From positions 2,792,501 through 2,856,500 of the forward strand of contig JADJXR010000001.1 in NCBI GenBank assembly GCA_016710285.1: 64,000 bases of DNA, given 5' to 3'. The notes below the pieces were generated by a model that saw nothing but the letters and a program-made list of their open reading frames with translations, ran no database searches and had not been told where the DNA came from. Source of the DNA: Chlorobiota bacterium (lineage in GTDB: Bacteria > Bacteroidota > Ignavibacteria > OLB7). This document shows positions 53,792 to 63,022 of this stretch, in pieces. Positions within the stretch are counted from its first letter, which is position 1. The number at the start of each line of letters is the position of its first letter. Position numbers and translations under genes: made by a program.

Positions 53792-53930
53792 GAATCGCGC
53801 CACCAAAATAGTTCATGTGGCGCGATTCGCGAGAATCGCGCCACATGAATTTAGATTTTGGCCTGATTTACAGGGTTCGCGCCGTTGTGTTTGATTGATG
53901 TGGCGCGATTTCTGCGAATCGCGCCACATC
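53792..53930. repeat. Cluster of palindromic half-sites (REP-like) upstream of the Fic gene
   Basis: Within the 296 gene-free bases between the Fic start and the glycosyltransferase stop, GAATCGCGCCAC or its complement occurs five times (53792, 53817, 53833, 53900, 53916). Two pairs form hairpins: 53814-53847 with a perfect 15-base stem and a 4-base loop, and 53897-53930 with a 14-base stem. They could be REP elements, terminators or operator sites. The rest of the gap holds nothing I can support. Confidence 0.9.
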
Positions 53931-54061
53931 CATGGCATTCATCCATCACCCTGTTGTGGCTGTTCACTCGCAATCTTTCCAACAGAGTTGGAGGGCTGTT
54001 TTGTTCGGCATCATTCTCCAATTCTTCTCTCAAATTCTTCTCTCACCTCGGCTCGGTTTTT

Positions 54062-55183
54062 TCACCCCTCCATCAGCTTCCTCACAATCGCTTCCGCTGC
54101 GTTTGGTTTGCCCAGTGTGCGGGCGTTGCGGCGCATGGTGGCAAGCTGGGCGGGGTTGTCCAGAAGGCGGTCAATCTTCCAGCCAAGCACCGGCAGGTTG
54201 TTGCAGCGGATTGCCACCCCTTGCTCCAGCAAATGGTCCGAGTTCCGCTCCTCCTGCCCGGGAATCGGGTTTACGATCACGAAGCCAAGCCCGCGCGCTA
54301 ACGCTTCGCTGGTGGTAAGCCCCCCAGGCTTGCCAAGCAGAAGGTCGCTTGCGGCCATCAGCTCATCCACCTGCGTGGTGAACCCAAGCGCGTGGACCGC
54401 AACGTGCGGGCCAACTAGGCTCGCCGCTTGCTGCGTAAGCCGGTCCTTCAGTTCGGCATTCCGCCCGCACAGCACCACCACTTGCGCGTTGTGGCGCATG
54501 GTCCCGATTGACTCAATCATGTGCTCCAGCGGTCCCACGCCAAACCCTCCGGCGGAAACCAAAATGGTGGTGCGGTCCTGGGCCAGGCCATGCTTGCGGC
54601 GCATCTCCGTTGCATCTTTTGGGGCGGCAAACACGGGGTCAATCGGGATTCCGGAAGTGGTGATTTTGCCTTCCGGTATTCCCAGCCGGCGCAGGTGTTC
54701 GGCGGTTTCTTCCAACGCCACGAAGTACCGCTCGTAATGGTGGCATAACCACAACGCGTGGATGTCGAAATCGGTGACGACGATCGCTTGCTTACTGCTG
54801 ATTTTCCCTTTGGCTTTCAGCCAGGAGATGATCTCCGCAGGAAGGAAGTGCGTGCAAACCACGATCTCCGGCTGATACTGCTTCATCATGCGGATAAATC
54901 GCCCGGTGTTCAGCTTGTCGAACGCCAGCCGCATCCGCTCGTTCTTCCATGGGCGGTCGGTTTGGTCGTACAACCAGCCAAGCACTTCGGGGGCGTTGTT
55001 CGCTGCCTCGATATACGCCCGCGAGTACAAGTTCCGGAAGAGCTTGTTGGTATATTGCAGCGTGTCAATGTGGCGCACGCTGCGGGCCGCACCAAGCTGG
55101 TGGAAGGCCTGCTCAATGGCTTGCGCTGCGCGGATATGCCCCGCACCAGCGGAGGCCGAAAGAATCAAAACGTTGTTGAACAT
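54062..55183 (-). CDS. Diacylglycerol glycosyltransferase (UgtP/MGDG-synthase-like, GT28)
   Basis: A 373-residue GT-B enzyme. The start VLILSASAGAGHIRAAQAIE is the MGDG-synthase N-terminal signature, followed by CTHFLPAEII and VTDFDIHALWL. The sugar-nucleotide site DLLLGKPGGLTTSEALA is near residue 300, with NPIPGQEERNSDHLLEQG after it. Such enzymes add glucose or galactose to diacylglycerol at the inner membrane, or make lipid head groups. The exact sugar is unknown. Its ATG is 15 bases from the ATG of the divergent next gene. Confidence 0.87.
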   Translation of the reverse strand: MFNNVLILSASAGAGHIRAAQAIEQAFHQLGAARSVRHIDTLQYTNKLFRNLYSRAYIEAANNAPEVLGWLYDQTDRPWKNERMRLAFDKLNTGRFIRMMKQYQPEIVVCTHFLPAEIISWLKAKGKISSKQAIVVTDFDIHALWLCHHYERYFVALEETAEHLRRLGIPEGKITTSGIPIDPVFAAPKDATEMRRKHGLAQDRTTILVSAGGFGVGPLEHMIESIGTMRHNAQVVVLCGRNAELKDRLTQQAASLVGPHVAVHALGFTTQVDELMAASDLLLGKPGGLTTSEALARGLGFVIVNPIPGQEERNSDHLLEQGVAIRCNNLPVLGWKIDRLLDNPAQLATMRRNARTLGKPNAAEAIVRKLMEG

Positions 55184-55198
55184 TTGGGAGCAAGATAG

Positions 55199-55732
55199 AT
55201 GAAAAGCGACGCACTCCGGATTGGAATGAAGGTTAAGCATCCGATCTATGGAACCGGAACAATCCGCGGACTAACCGAACAAACCGTTGAAATTCGTTTC
55301 GACGACGGCAACAACCGAACCGTCTCGCCCGAGGCAAGCGCGCTGCAACCTGCCGAACCGATTGCAAGCGTGGAAGGCTTAGAGGTCCCGTTGGGGCAGT
55401 TCATCCGGCAAACGGCCGAGGCCGTGGTGGGAAGCCTGGGATTGCAAAAGCCGGACTCTATGGTCCACAAGCTGGGAACCCGCTGGAACGGCGGAACCAT
55501 GGTGCTAAGCCCAGCGGACACCACGCTGCAGGCAAAGGAACTTCCGATTGAGGTCTTCTTCCACAAAATCGTGATGATGCGGAACCAGCTGCGGGTGCTG
55601 GAGCAAAAAATCAACGCCCACGAAGGGTTAAGCGATGGGGAGAAAGTGGAGTTCCAGCAGTACATCACCCGCTGCTACGGCTCGATGACCACGTTCAATC
55701 TGCTGTTCAAGGATAAGGAAGATCACTTCTAA
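55199..55732 (+). CDS. Protein with N-terminal Tudor/SH3-like domain, function unknown
   Basis: A 177-residue protein. Residues 7-50 (IGMKVKHPIYGTGTIRGL then VEIRFDDGNNRTV) resemble the small Tudor-like beta-barrel at the C-terminus of UvrD/PcrA helicases. The rest (65-177) is helical and I cannot assign it. It may bind a nucleic-acid enzyme, but that is inference from the fold only. It is divergent from the GT28 gene across 15 bases, so the two probably share control elements inside each other's 5' ends. Confidence 0.72.
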   Translation: MKSDALRIGMKVKHPIYGTGTIRGLTEQTVEIRFDDGNNRTVSPEASALQPAEPIASVEGLEVPLGQFIRQTAEAVVGSLGLQKPDSMVHKLGTRWNGGTMVLSPADTTLQAKELPIEVFFHKIVMMRNQLRVLEQKINAHEGLSDGEKVEFQQYITRCYGSMTTFNLLFKDKEDHF

Positions 55733-55925
55733 GGCTTCCAACAGCTTCTAACAAAGCCCTTTGCCGAAGCAAACCCCTTTCCCGTATGTTTGCGGCCACC
55801 TTCGTCGGGGCAATGGAGGATGAGGTGTTCTAAAAAGGAGGAGGGGGGGAAGAGGGGAAATGGAGTATCCATCAAGAGTCCCCTGCCAGAATAACAGCGA
55901 AGGTTTTTTGCGGAGTTCACAACCT

Positions 55926-57863
55926 ATGAATCATCAATCAGCACGGCGGCGGTTATTCAACCGCAAGTTCAGGCTGTGGTTTTTCGAGCGGCAGATTAAG
56001 GAAGTTGAGGGACCTCACGAACAAGAAGGCCAGCATCACCAGCATCCGTGGTACAAAGTGATGTGCCTGACCGGCGTGGATTACTTCTCCACACTTGGCT
56101 ATCAGCCTGGCATCGCCTTCCTTGCTGCCGGATTCCTTTCCCCAGTTGCTACGCTTATCCTGATTTTGCTGACGCTGTTTGGCGCGCTCCCTATTTACAA
56201 GCGCGTTGCCTCGGCAAGCCCCCATGGCGAAGGCTCTATTTCGATGCTGGAGAACTTGCTTGCCCGTTGGAAAGGGAAGCTGTTTGTGTTGGTGTTGCTG
56301 GGGTTTGTGGCCACGGATTTTATCATCACCATCACCCTTTCGGCTGCCGATGCCACGGCGCACGTGCTGGAAAATCCGTATGCCCCGCATTGGCTTGAGC
56401 ATCCGGTGATTGTCACGCTGGTGCTGGTAACGCTGCTTGGCGCGGTGTTCCTGAAAGGGTTCAAGGAAGCCATTGGGCTGGCGGTCTTTTTGGTGACGGG
56501 GTATCTGCTCTTGAACGTGGTTGTTGTCAGCTACGGCATCTACGAGGTGGCCACCCACGCAACAGTGCTTGCCGACTGGACCGACCATCTGTTCGAGGTT
56601 CACGGCAATCCCTGGGTGATGATTGGCGTTGCGCTCATCTTATTCCCAAAACTTGCGCTGGGGCTTTCGGGATTCGAGACCGGCGTGGCAGTGATGCCAC
56701 TGGTGAAAGGGGAGCCAAGCGACACCCACAAACAACCCACCGGGCGGATCCACAACACCCACAAGCTGTTGCTGTCGGCAGCGTTGATTATGAGCGTGAT
56801 GTTGTTCACCAGCAGCATCGTCACCACAACGCTGATCCCACCGGAAGCCTTTAAGCCTGGTGGCCCCGCGAACGGACGCGCCTTGGCGTTCTTGGCCCAT
56901 AAATTTTTTGGCGATCTGTTCGGCACCGTCTATGACGTTAGCACCATCGCCATTCTGTGGTTTGCTGGGGCTTCGGCAATGGCGGGGTTGCTGAACATTG
57001 TGCCACGCTACCTTCCGCGCTACGGCATGGCCCCCGAGTGGGCACGCGCCACGCGCCCGTTGGTGTTGGTGTACACCGCCATTGCCTTTGCCGTCACCAT
57101 CATCTTCGATGCCGATGTTGACGCGCAAGGGGGGGCTTATGCCACCGGGGTGTTGGTGTTGATGAGTTCCGCCGCCATTGCCGTGACGCTATCGGCATGG
57201 AAGAAGGAGAAAATGCGGTGGGCGTTTTTGCTGATTGCGTTGGTGTTTGGCTACACCACCATCGTCAACATCATTGAACGGCCCGAGGGGTTGAAGATTG
57301 CTTCGCTGTTTATCCTTGCTATCGTCCTAAGCTCGCTGGTTTCGCGGGTGTTGCGCACCACCGAACTTCGCATTGAGGAGATTGAGCTGGACGATGCCGC
57401 AAAAGGGATTATCGAAGAACTGCGCGAAGGGGATATCCGGATTATTGCCAACCGCCGCGACCGTGGCGATGTTGAGGAGTACCGGGTGAAGGAACGGGAG
57501 AAACGCGCCAATAACCATATCCCCGAAGATGACCCAATCCTCTTCTTCGAGGTGATACCCGGGGACGCTTCGGAGTTCACCGGGAAGATTAAAGTGAAGG
57601 GGAAGAAGATCGGCGAATTCTACGTGCTGCGATGCCAGGCCCCAGCGGTGCCAAACGCCATTGCAGCATTCTTGCTGTACGTCCGCGACCGAACCGGAAA
57701 AATCCCTCATGTCTATTTCGGTTGGACCGAGGGGAACCCGTTCAGCTATATGCTTCGCTATATTGCTTTTGGCGAAGGGGACACCGCACCCGTCACCCAC
57801 GAGGTGCTGCGCCAAGCCGAAAGCAATCCCAAACGGCGGCCCGCCGTGCACGTGGGGGGATAA
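55926..57863 (+). CDS. APC-superfamily permease (amino-acid/K+ transporter-like)
   Basis: A 645-residue membrane protein. LTGVDYFSTLGYQPGIAFLA forms the first span, with the unwound glycine-rich helix typical of the APC fold. About twelve spans reach residue 480. A soluble C-terminal domain (about 480-645, ELREGDIRIIANRRDRGDVE and on) follows. It somewhat resembles KimA/KUP-type K+ uptake proteins, so potassium is possible, but amino acids are equally so. An ATG at 55860 with a purine-rich leader (GAGGGGAA) is an alternative start; relatives begin near the one used. Confidence 0.83.
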   Translation: MNHQSARRRLFNRKFRLWFFERQIKEVEGPHEQEGQHHQHPWYKVMCLTGVDYFSTLGYQPGIAFLAAGFLSPVATLILILLTLFGALPIYKRVASASPHGEGSISMLENLLARWKGKLFVLVLLGFVATDFIITITLSAADATAHVLENPYAPHWLEHPVIVTLVLVTLLGAVFLKGFKEAIGLAVFLVTGYLLLNVVVVSYGIYEVATHATVLADWTDHLFEVHGNPWVMIGVALILFPKLALGLSGFETGVAVMPLVKGEPSDTHKQPTGRIHNTHKLLLSAALIMSVMLFTSSIVTTTLIPPEAFKPGGPANGRALAFLAHKFFGDLFGTVYDVSTIAILWFAGASAMAGLLNIVPRYLPRYGMAPEWARATRPLVLVYTAIAFAVTIIFDADVDAQGGAYATGVLVLMSSAAIAVTLSAWKKEKMRWAFLLIALVFGYTTIVNIIERPEGLKIASLFILAIVLSSLVSRVLRTTELRIEEIELDDAAKGIIEELREGDIRIIANRRDRGDVEEYRVKEREKRANNHIPEDDPILFFEVIPGDASEFTGKIKVKGKKIGEFYVLRCQAPAVPNAIAAFLLYVRDRTGKIPHVYFGWTEGNPFSYMLRYIAFGEGDTAPVTHEVLRQAESNPKRRPAVHVGG

Positions 57864-57969
57864 GGAATGCATAACTCATCAAAAAGATAGATAGGCGAGG
57901 ATAGGGGAAAAGGCGAGGGGGGGGGGATGAGATCAACAACCAATCAATCCTTGAAAGGAGTACCGACCG

Positions 57970-58407
57970 ATGAAGCGTTTTTTCGCGTTGCTTCCTGCGC
58001 TGTTTGCGTGTGCACTGCTGTTCAGCGCGTGCGAAGACAGCCCCGCCGATGCCACCGTTGATGGCACCCTGACCGCCACCGTTGATGGCACCGCGTTCAG
58101 CGCAACCAGCAGTACCGTCACCGCCCGGAAATCCGGCGGCTCATCAATCATCGTCAGCGGCGACAGCGGCAATGGTGTCAGCATCAGTTTAACATTTAGT
58201 GCCACGACCACCGGACCAACAGTTGGCACAGCGGATTATAGTGCCGGCCCTGGCGCGGATTTCGCCTATACTGCCCCCGAGGCACAAATCAACGTCACGA
58301 AATTAGATGATGCTACGGTGGAAGGAACGTTCTCATTCACCGCAACGCACTCCACTGGCGCAACCAAGACCGTCAGCAACGGGAGCTTCTCTGCCGACTT
58401 CCATTAG
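57970..58407 (+). CDS. Small lipoprotein, beta-sandwich (DUF6252-like)
   Basis: A 145-residue lipoprotein. The lipobox is LLFSAC, with Cys21 followed by acidic residues, which in Bacteroidota favours outer-membrane or surface display. TATVDGTAFSATSSTVTARK and VEGTFSFTATHSTGATKTV are the paired edges of a beta-sandwich seen in many small Bacteroidota lipoproteins. No role is known. GGAG lies just before the ATG. A G10 run (57917-57926) is in the leader about 44 bases upstream. Confidence 0.82.
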   Translation: MKRFFALLPALFACALLFSACEDSPADATVDGTLTATVDGTAFSATSSTVTARKSGGSSIIVSGDSGNGVSISLTFSATTTGPTVGTADYSAGPGADFAYTAPEAQINVTKLDDATVEGTFSFTATHSTGATKTVSNGSFSADFH

Positions 58408-58424
58408 GCATCATTCTTCGATGC

Positions 58425-58475
58425 AAAAAACACCGAGCGAACCGGCAACGTGCTGGCTTCCTCGGTGTTTTTTTT
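58425..58475 (+). terminator. Intrinsic terminator
   Basis: AAAAAACACCGAG (58425-58437) pairs with CTCGGTGTTTTTT (58461-58473), with an inner weaker stem, and T-residues continue to 58475. It terminates the lipoprotein transcript. Confidence 0.9.
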
Positions 58476-58544
58476 GTTGCTACCAAACGTAGCCTTTCGC
58501 CAAAGTAGAGATAGCCATATTATTCGCACAAACCTATTCCAACA

Positions 58545-59105
58545 ATGACTCGCAATAGCCTTCCAACCCTTGCTGCCATTGGCGATGCTGGCAACTGCTT
58601 GCGGCTTCTTGATGCCTCACGCAGTGAGCTTCTTGCCCTGGCCGATGCCGCTTCCGACGCAGCACTGTTTGCAAAACCGCTTCCCGAAGAATGGAGCGGT
58701 GCCGAGACGCTTGAGCATATTGCCCGCGTGGAGGAATCGGTGGCGCGGGCGTTGGCGTGGGTCCGCAAAATTGCCCGTGGGGAGACGGTGCGAACCATCA
58801 CCGTCCAGCCCGGGGAGTGGCGCGATAATGGCCGCGCCATTGCGCCGGATCGCGTTGCCCCGCGGGGCCAGATGAGCCGCGATGAGCTTATCGCAATGCT
58901 GTGGCAAAGCCGCCAACATCTTTTGTCGGAAGTCCAGGAAAGCGGCCAGTTGCTGCAGGACCCGGCTTCGTTCACCCATCCATTTTTTGGCGAGCTGAAC
59001 GGGCTGGGCTGGCTGCAGATGGCCACCTACCACGAACCATCCCACCTCCTGCAATTGCGCCGCGCTTTGGAGCGTGGGGAATCAGCCGCAGGGACCGCAG
59101 AGTAA
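58545..59105 (+). CDS. DinB-superfamily protein
   Basis: A 186-residue four-helix-bundle protein. EEWSGAETLEHIARVEESVA carries the first metal-ligand His, and the C-terminal YHEPSHLLQLRRAL carries the other two (HxxxH), as in DinB/YfiT metal-dependent proteins. Members are thiol-dependent transferases of low-molecular-weight thiols or damage-inducible proteins of unknown role. It lies before trpS with an 83-base spacer. Confidence 0.85.
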   Translation: MTRNSLPTLAAIGDAGNCLRLLDASRSELLALADAASDAALFAKPLPEEWSGAETLEHIARVEESVARALAWVRKIARGETVRTITVQPGEWRDNGRAIAPDRVAPRGQMSRDELIAMLWQSRQHLLSEVQESGQLLQDPASFTHPFFGELNGLGWLQMATYHEPSHLLQLRRALERGESAAGTAE

Positions 59106-59188
59106 CGCGGCGGGGGCCAAGAGAAAGGGAGGTGGCGGTGCAAGAAGCGTCCCATTCAAACGATAAGCATTCAAACAATAGAACTATC

Positions 59189-60289
59189 ATGGAAATACAC
59201 GAAGAAGATCCGGCGACTGTGGCCGGACCTCTATCCAATGCTGCCAATTTGGCAGCCGATCCCAACCGCCCAAAACGGGTTTTCAGCGGAATGCAGCCAA
59301 CGGGCGAACCTCACTTGGGGAACTACATCGGCGCGGTGAAACGCTGGGTCCAGATGCAGGAAAGCGGCAGCCTTAACTTCTTCTGCATCGTTGATCTCCA
59401 CTCGGTAACGATCCACCAGGACCCCGACGATTTGCGGAAGCGGACGCGTTCGCTTGCGGCGGTCTATCTGGCTTCGGGAATTGATCCCGACCGGAGCACG
59501 CTGTTTATCCAAAGCCACGTCAGCGCCCACGCCGAAGCCTGCTGGCTGCTGAACTGCGTCACCCCGCTGGGATGGCTGCAGAAGATGACGCAGTTCAAGG
59601 ATAAGTCCGCAAAACAGGAATCCGTCTCCACCGGATTGCTTGATTACCCGGTGCTGCAAGCTGCCGACATCTTGCTGTACGATGCCGACCAGGTTCCGGT
59701 GGGTGAGGACCAGAAGCAACACGTTGAGCTAACCCGCAACATCGCCGAGCGGTTCAACCGGTTGTATGGCCAAGAAGGGCCAACGTTTGTTTTGCCCGAG
59801 CCGGTGATCCCAACGGTTGGGGCGCGGATTATGGGGCTGGATGACCCCACCAGCAAGATGTCCAAAAGTGCCAGCAGCGTGCGGGGCCACGGGATTGGGT
59901 TGCTGGATGATCCCGCCGAAATCGAACGCTCGTTCAAGCGGGCCGTGACCGATTCATCGGGGGAGATTCGTTTCTCCGACGCTCCCGAGCGCGCCGGCGT
60001 GAACAACTTACTGACGATCTACCGCGCAATCACCGGGCGGACAACCGAGCAGGTGGAGTCCGACTTCGCCAACGCACGGGGCTACGGCGATTTGAAAATG
60101 AAGGTGGCCGAGACCGTCATTGCCGAGCTAACGCCGGTTCGCGAGCGGTATCAACAATTCATGCAGGACCCCGCCGAGCTGGACCGATTGTTGGCGCGTG
60201 GGGCCGAGCAAGCCCGCGCCGTCGCCATGCCCAAGCTGCACCAAATGATGCACCGCATGGGGATGGTGGTCCCTGGATATCGCGGCTAA
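59189..60289 (+). CDS. trpS: Tryptophanyl-tRNA synthetase TrpS
   Basis: A 366-residue class I synthetase charging tRNA(Trp). The HIGH-type motif is GEPHLGNYIGA (39-49) and the KMSKS loop is SKMSKS at 222-227. LDYPVLQAADILLYDADQVP is the tryptophan pocket. About 28 extra residues at the N-terminus precede the usual start FSGMQPTG; an internal start is possible but no nearby ATG fits better. A strong hairpin follows at 60307. Confidence 0.96.
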   Translation: MEIHEEDPATVAGPLSNAANLAADPNRPKRVFSGMQPTGEPHLGNYIGAVKRWVQMQESGSLNFFCIVDLHSVTIHQDPDDLRKRTRSLAAVYLASGIDPDRSTLFIQSHVSAHAEACWLLNCVTPLGWLQKMTQFKDKSAKQESVSTGLLDYPVLQAADILLYDADQVPVGEDQKQHVELTRNIAERFNRLYGQEGPTFVLPEPVIPTVGARIMGLDDPTSKMSKSASSVRGHGIGLLDDPAEIERSFKRAVTDSSGEIRFSDAPERAGVNNLLTIYRAITGRTTEQVESDFANARGYGDLKMKVAETVIAELTPVRERYQQFMQDPAELDRLLARGAEQARAVAMPKLHQMMHRMGMVVPGYRG

Positions 60290-60306
60290 GCCGATGGAGT
60301 AAAAAC

Positions 60307-60350
60307 AGCAAGCGTTGCGTTCCCAAAAACTTGGGAATGCAACGCTTGCT
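60307..60350 (-). terminator. Hairpin terminator, minus-strand polarity
   Basis: A 19-base stem with one G-U type mismatch (60307-60325 with 60332-60350) and a 6-base loop. On the minus strand it is followed by TGTTTTTACTCC, so it best terminates the serine-hydrolase gene that converges on trpS; it may also act on trpS. Confidence 0.85.
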
Positions 60351-60376
60351 TGCGTGTTGTGCGGCGGATTCGTTCC

Positions 60377-62170
60377 CTACCCCACCGCTTCGGCGGTCCC
60401 AGCGTCCGATTCCACCGTCAGCGTTTTCTTTCCCCCCTTCTCGGCAATGCTCACCCGAACGATCCTGCCGGTGAAGATGTCGAAGGCAGCAAAGGTGGTG
60501 GGGGATTCTGGAAGGAAGATTTTCTGCATTGCTGCCGGCAGATCGGCATCAAGCGCGATGATCTTCCCGCCAGCCCAGCCATACATCCCAATGGTGGTTC
60601 CGCGTTGGAACTTCAGCCGCCAGTAGGTTTGCGCGCTTTGCGGCCCAGTGATCCCCGTGCCGATAATCTCCGCGCCTTCGTACTCCCCCAAACTGTCGCG
60701 CAGCATGGAGTAGAGTTGCTGAGTCCCTTGCTCGACGTGGGCAAAGGGGAGGCTGGGATGGAGGTTGTCGCGAAGCCGGTCCAAGTTCCCCTGTGCGGCA
60801 TCGGCAAGGATTTCGGCGGCCACGGAGGATAGCTTCCCCGCTTCTGTGCTCTCCTCTTTTGGTGCGCCGGCAAGCAGTTCAATGGCATCGGGACCTTCCC
60901 CGCTAATTAGCAATTTCCCTTGCTCTTCTTCCCTTGCCTGAAGGGTAAGTTGCCCACCGGTTGCCAGCTGGTAGGTCCCAAGAATGTTTTGGGGGATGGC
61001 CATGGTTGTGGCAAGGACATGGGGTGGTTCGGCATACGCCCCGCCAGTAAGAATCAGGCTGACATTGTTCACCACGGCTTGCCGGAACCCCGCACCTTTT
61101 ACGCGGGTGTTGCTGGCAAAGATGATGGAGTAGCCTTCATTAACATAATGGCGAAAATCGGTGTTGTATCCCCCAAAATCTCCGGCGTGGCTTATCACCG
61201 TCGTCTTGCGGATGGTTTTGATGATGTTCCATCCGTAGGCGTGGCTGAACCCTTTCCCCTCCTTGGCATACGGGGTGAAGAGTTTGGCAAGGTATTCGGC
61301 GTTCAGGATTTTCCCGCCCCACAGGGCCTCCTCCCATCGCCGAAGATCGCCGGTGGTTGAGATCACCGTTCCCGCGCCGACCCCTTTATCGGCACCGATC
61401 ATCTGGCCAATCGGGCCTTCGTCGTTGTTGTCGCTGTAGGAGTGGAGAACGTCGTGGCCGGGCCAGTCGCCAGGTTCCCCTTGGAACCGGGTGTTGGCCA
61501 TTCCCGCAGGCTCGAACAAATTTTTCCGCAGGTATGCCTCGAACGTCTTCCCCGATGCGCGTTCAATAATGCCTGCAAGCAGGGTGTAGCCGGGGCTGGA
61601 ATATTGGGCGCGGCTTCCGGGCGTGAACTCAAGCCGCATCCGCAGCACTTCCCACATCACGCTGTCGCGCGGCATTGGGGCAAAGGGTTGGCTTCCCAAG
61701 TACGGCAGCCCGGAGGTGTGGGAAAGAAGCTGATGGATGGTCACCTTGCGGATTTCGGGAGGGGCAAGGGGGTAGAATCTTCCGACGGTGTCTTGCAGGG
61801 ATAGCCGCTGATACATCGCCAACTTCAGCACCGCAGCAGCGGTGAACTGCTTGCTGAGCGAGGCAAGGATAAACGGAGTTTCGGCGGTGATCTTTGCCCC
61901 AGTTTGCCGGTTGGCCAGCCCGTAGCCTTTTTGCAGGATCACCTTCCCATCCTTTGCCACAAGGATGGAGCCGGCCATGCCGTAGGCTTCAAGGCGGGTT
62001 AGGTACTCATCCAACTGTTTACCGGTGCTGCCGCTTACGATCCCGTTGCCAGAATGGCGAACGCTTCCATTGGGGATATGATACATCGAAGGTGGCGCAG
62101 CGAAGGTGGGTTGTGGTGTAGTGGACATGGCGTGTGCGGCAAGAATTGCAGTTACGATCAGGCGTTGCAT
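60377..62170 (-). CDS. Secreted serine hydrolase, class C beta-lactamase family, with C-terminal extension
   Basis: From the ATG at 62170 the product has 597 residues. A signal peptide (1-24, ending PTFAAP) is followed by the hydrolase domain: Ser104-x-x-Lys107 in LASLSKQFTA, Tyr-x-x in QYSSPGYTLL and a final SHAGDFGGYNTDF box. Residues from about 400 on form two further domains, one with a lipocalin-like LTLQAREEEQGKLLISGE, the other beta-rich and of unknown family. D-aminopeptidase or esterase activity is likeliest. The longest frame begins at 62464 but lacks a leader. Confidence 0.87.
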   Translation of the reverse strand: MQRLIVTAILAAHAMSTTPQPTFAAPPSMYHIPNGSVRHSGNGIVSGSTGKQLDEYLTRLEAYGMAGSILVAKDGKVILQKGYGLANRQTGAKITAETPFILASLSKQFTAAAVLKLAMYQRLSLQDTVGRFYPLAPPEIRKVTIHQLLSHTSGLPYLGSQPFAPMPRDSVMWEVLRMRLEFTPGSRAQYSSPGYTLLAGIIERASGKTFEAYLRKNLFEPAGMANTRFQGEPGDWPGHDVLHSYSDNNDEGPIGQMIGADKGVGAGTVISTTGDLRRWEEALWGGKILNAEYLAKLFTPYAKEGKGFSHAYGWNIIKTIRKTTVISHAGDFGGYNTDFRHYVNEGYSIIFASNTRVKGAGFRQAVVNNVSLILTGGAYAEPPHVLATTMAIPQNILGTYQLATGGQLTLQAREEEQGKLLISGEGPDAIELLAGAPKEESTEAGKLSSVAAEILADAAQGNLDRLRDNLHPSLPFAHVEQGTQQLYSMLRDSLGEYEGAEIIGTGITGPQSAQTYWRLKFQRGTTIGMYGWAGGKIIALDADLPAAMQKIFLPESPTTFAAFDIFTGRIVRVSIAEKGGKKTLTVESDAGTAEAVG

Positions 62171-62487
62171 ACGGTTGTTCCATACTGCTGGTGTGTTTGA
62201 TACAGTGAGAGTAGCAAGGGATATGAACCACCGCGCGGTGCCGCCGCCAACGCAGCGGCGCGGGGTAAAGTTTCGCCATGGCGATTGGCCTGGATAAAAA
62301 AACTCTCGCATCGGGGAAAAGTGGTTGTATCTTCTTGGCAAAGGGAAGCAGGGGGCGTTGCTGCCCCTTGCCGCAAACTGCTTGGCGGGGTGGCGCGCCT
62401 GCAACCGATTTGGAACGATGGCACGGGATGCAGGAATCAGCCGTAATGGTGGCGGAATAAGCACGAAGCCGGAAGAGAAAAACAGAG
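62171..62487. other. Divergent intergenic region without gene
   Basis: The 317 bases between the hydrolase start and the DUF983 start carry short open frames on both strands but none with coding character. A GGGGC/GCCCC hairpin lies near 62353-62368 and an A6 run at 62296. Two divergent promoters must be here, but I cannot place them. Confidence 0.5.
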
Positions 62488-62946
62488 ATGAACAAGACTG
62501 GATATATCAAAACAATTGCGCGCCAACGCTGCCCAAAATGCCGCAAAGGAATTGTGTTCCGGCATGGGATGGAGATGAACAATCGGTGCCCATACTGCGG
62601 TGCACGGTTCGACCGCGAACCAGGGTTCTTCACCGGGGCGATGTACCTGGGCTATGTCCTCGCGCTTCCGCTTGGGGTGTTCCTTATGTTCGTTCTGATG
62701 ATCGTGCTTCCCGATATCCATCCGGCAATCCATGGGCTGTTGGCAATGGTTGGTATCCTGCCGATTGTTCCTTTAACCGTGCGGCTGTCGCGTGTGTTGT
62801 GGCTGGATATTGGCGGCCACCTTAGCCCCCAAGACCCCGACGACGATCCCCCACCGCCCCCGCCGCCGCCGGCTCCCGATCCATCCATTAACCCGACCGC
62901 TCCAAAAGGGGAGGAACGGGAACAACGGATGACCGTGAGCGCATAG
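62488..62946 (+). CDS. DUF983 family membrane protein
   Basis: A 152-residue protein. It begins with a zinc-ribbon of CPKCRKGIVF and CPYCGARFDREPGFFTGAMY, the diagnostic DUF983 string, then two membrane spans (about 55-80 and 86-103). The C-terminus is poly-proline (eight Pro near 125) and then charged, likely disordered. The family is often encoded near cytochrome oxidase genes, which are not seen here. GAAGAGAAAAACAG lies upstream of the ATG. Confidence 0.88.
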   Translation: MNKTGYIKTIARQRCPKCRKGIVFRHGMEMNNRCPYCGARFDREPGFFTGAMYLGYVLALPLGVFLMFVLMIVLPDIHPAIHGLLAMVGILPIVPLTVRLSRVLWLDIGGHLSPQDPDDDPPPPPPPPAPDPSINPTAPKGEEREQRMTVSA

Positions 62947-63022
62947 CCGCGCTGGTTCATTTTCCCGTGGCAAGCGCGCCGCTCCTTCTGCTCCATCGTC
63001 CATCACTTCATACCGTTCTCCA

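Noticed and set aside
55813..55833. Six-codon upstream ORF before the APC transporter as a leader peptide
   Set aside because: Too short to support, with no regulatory amino-acid run or attenuator hairpin.
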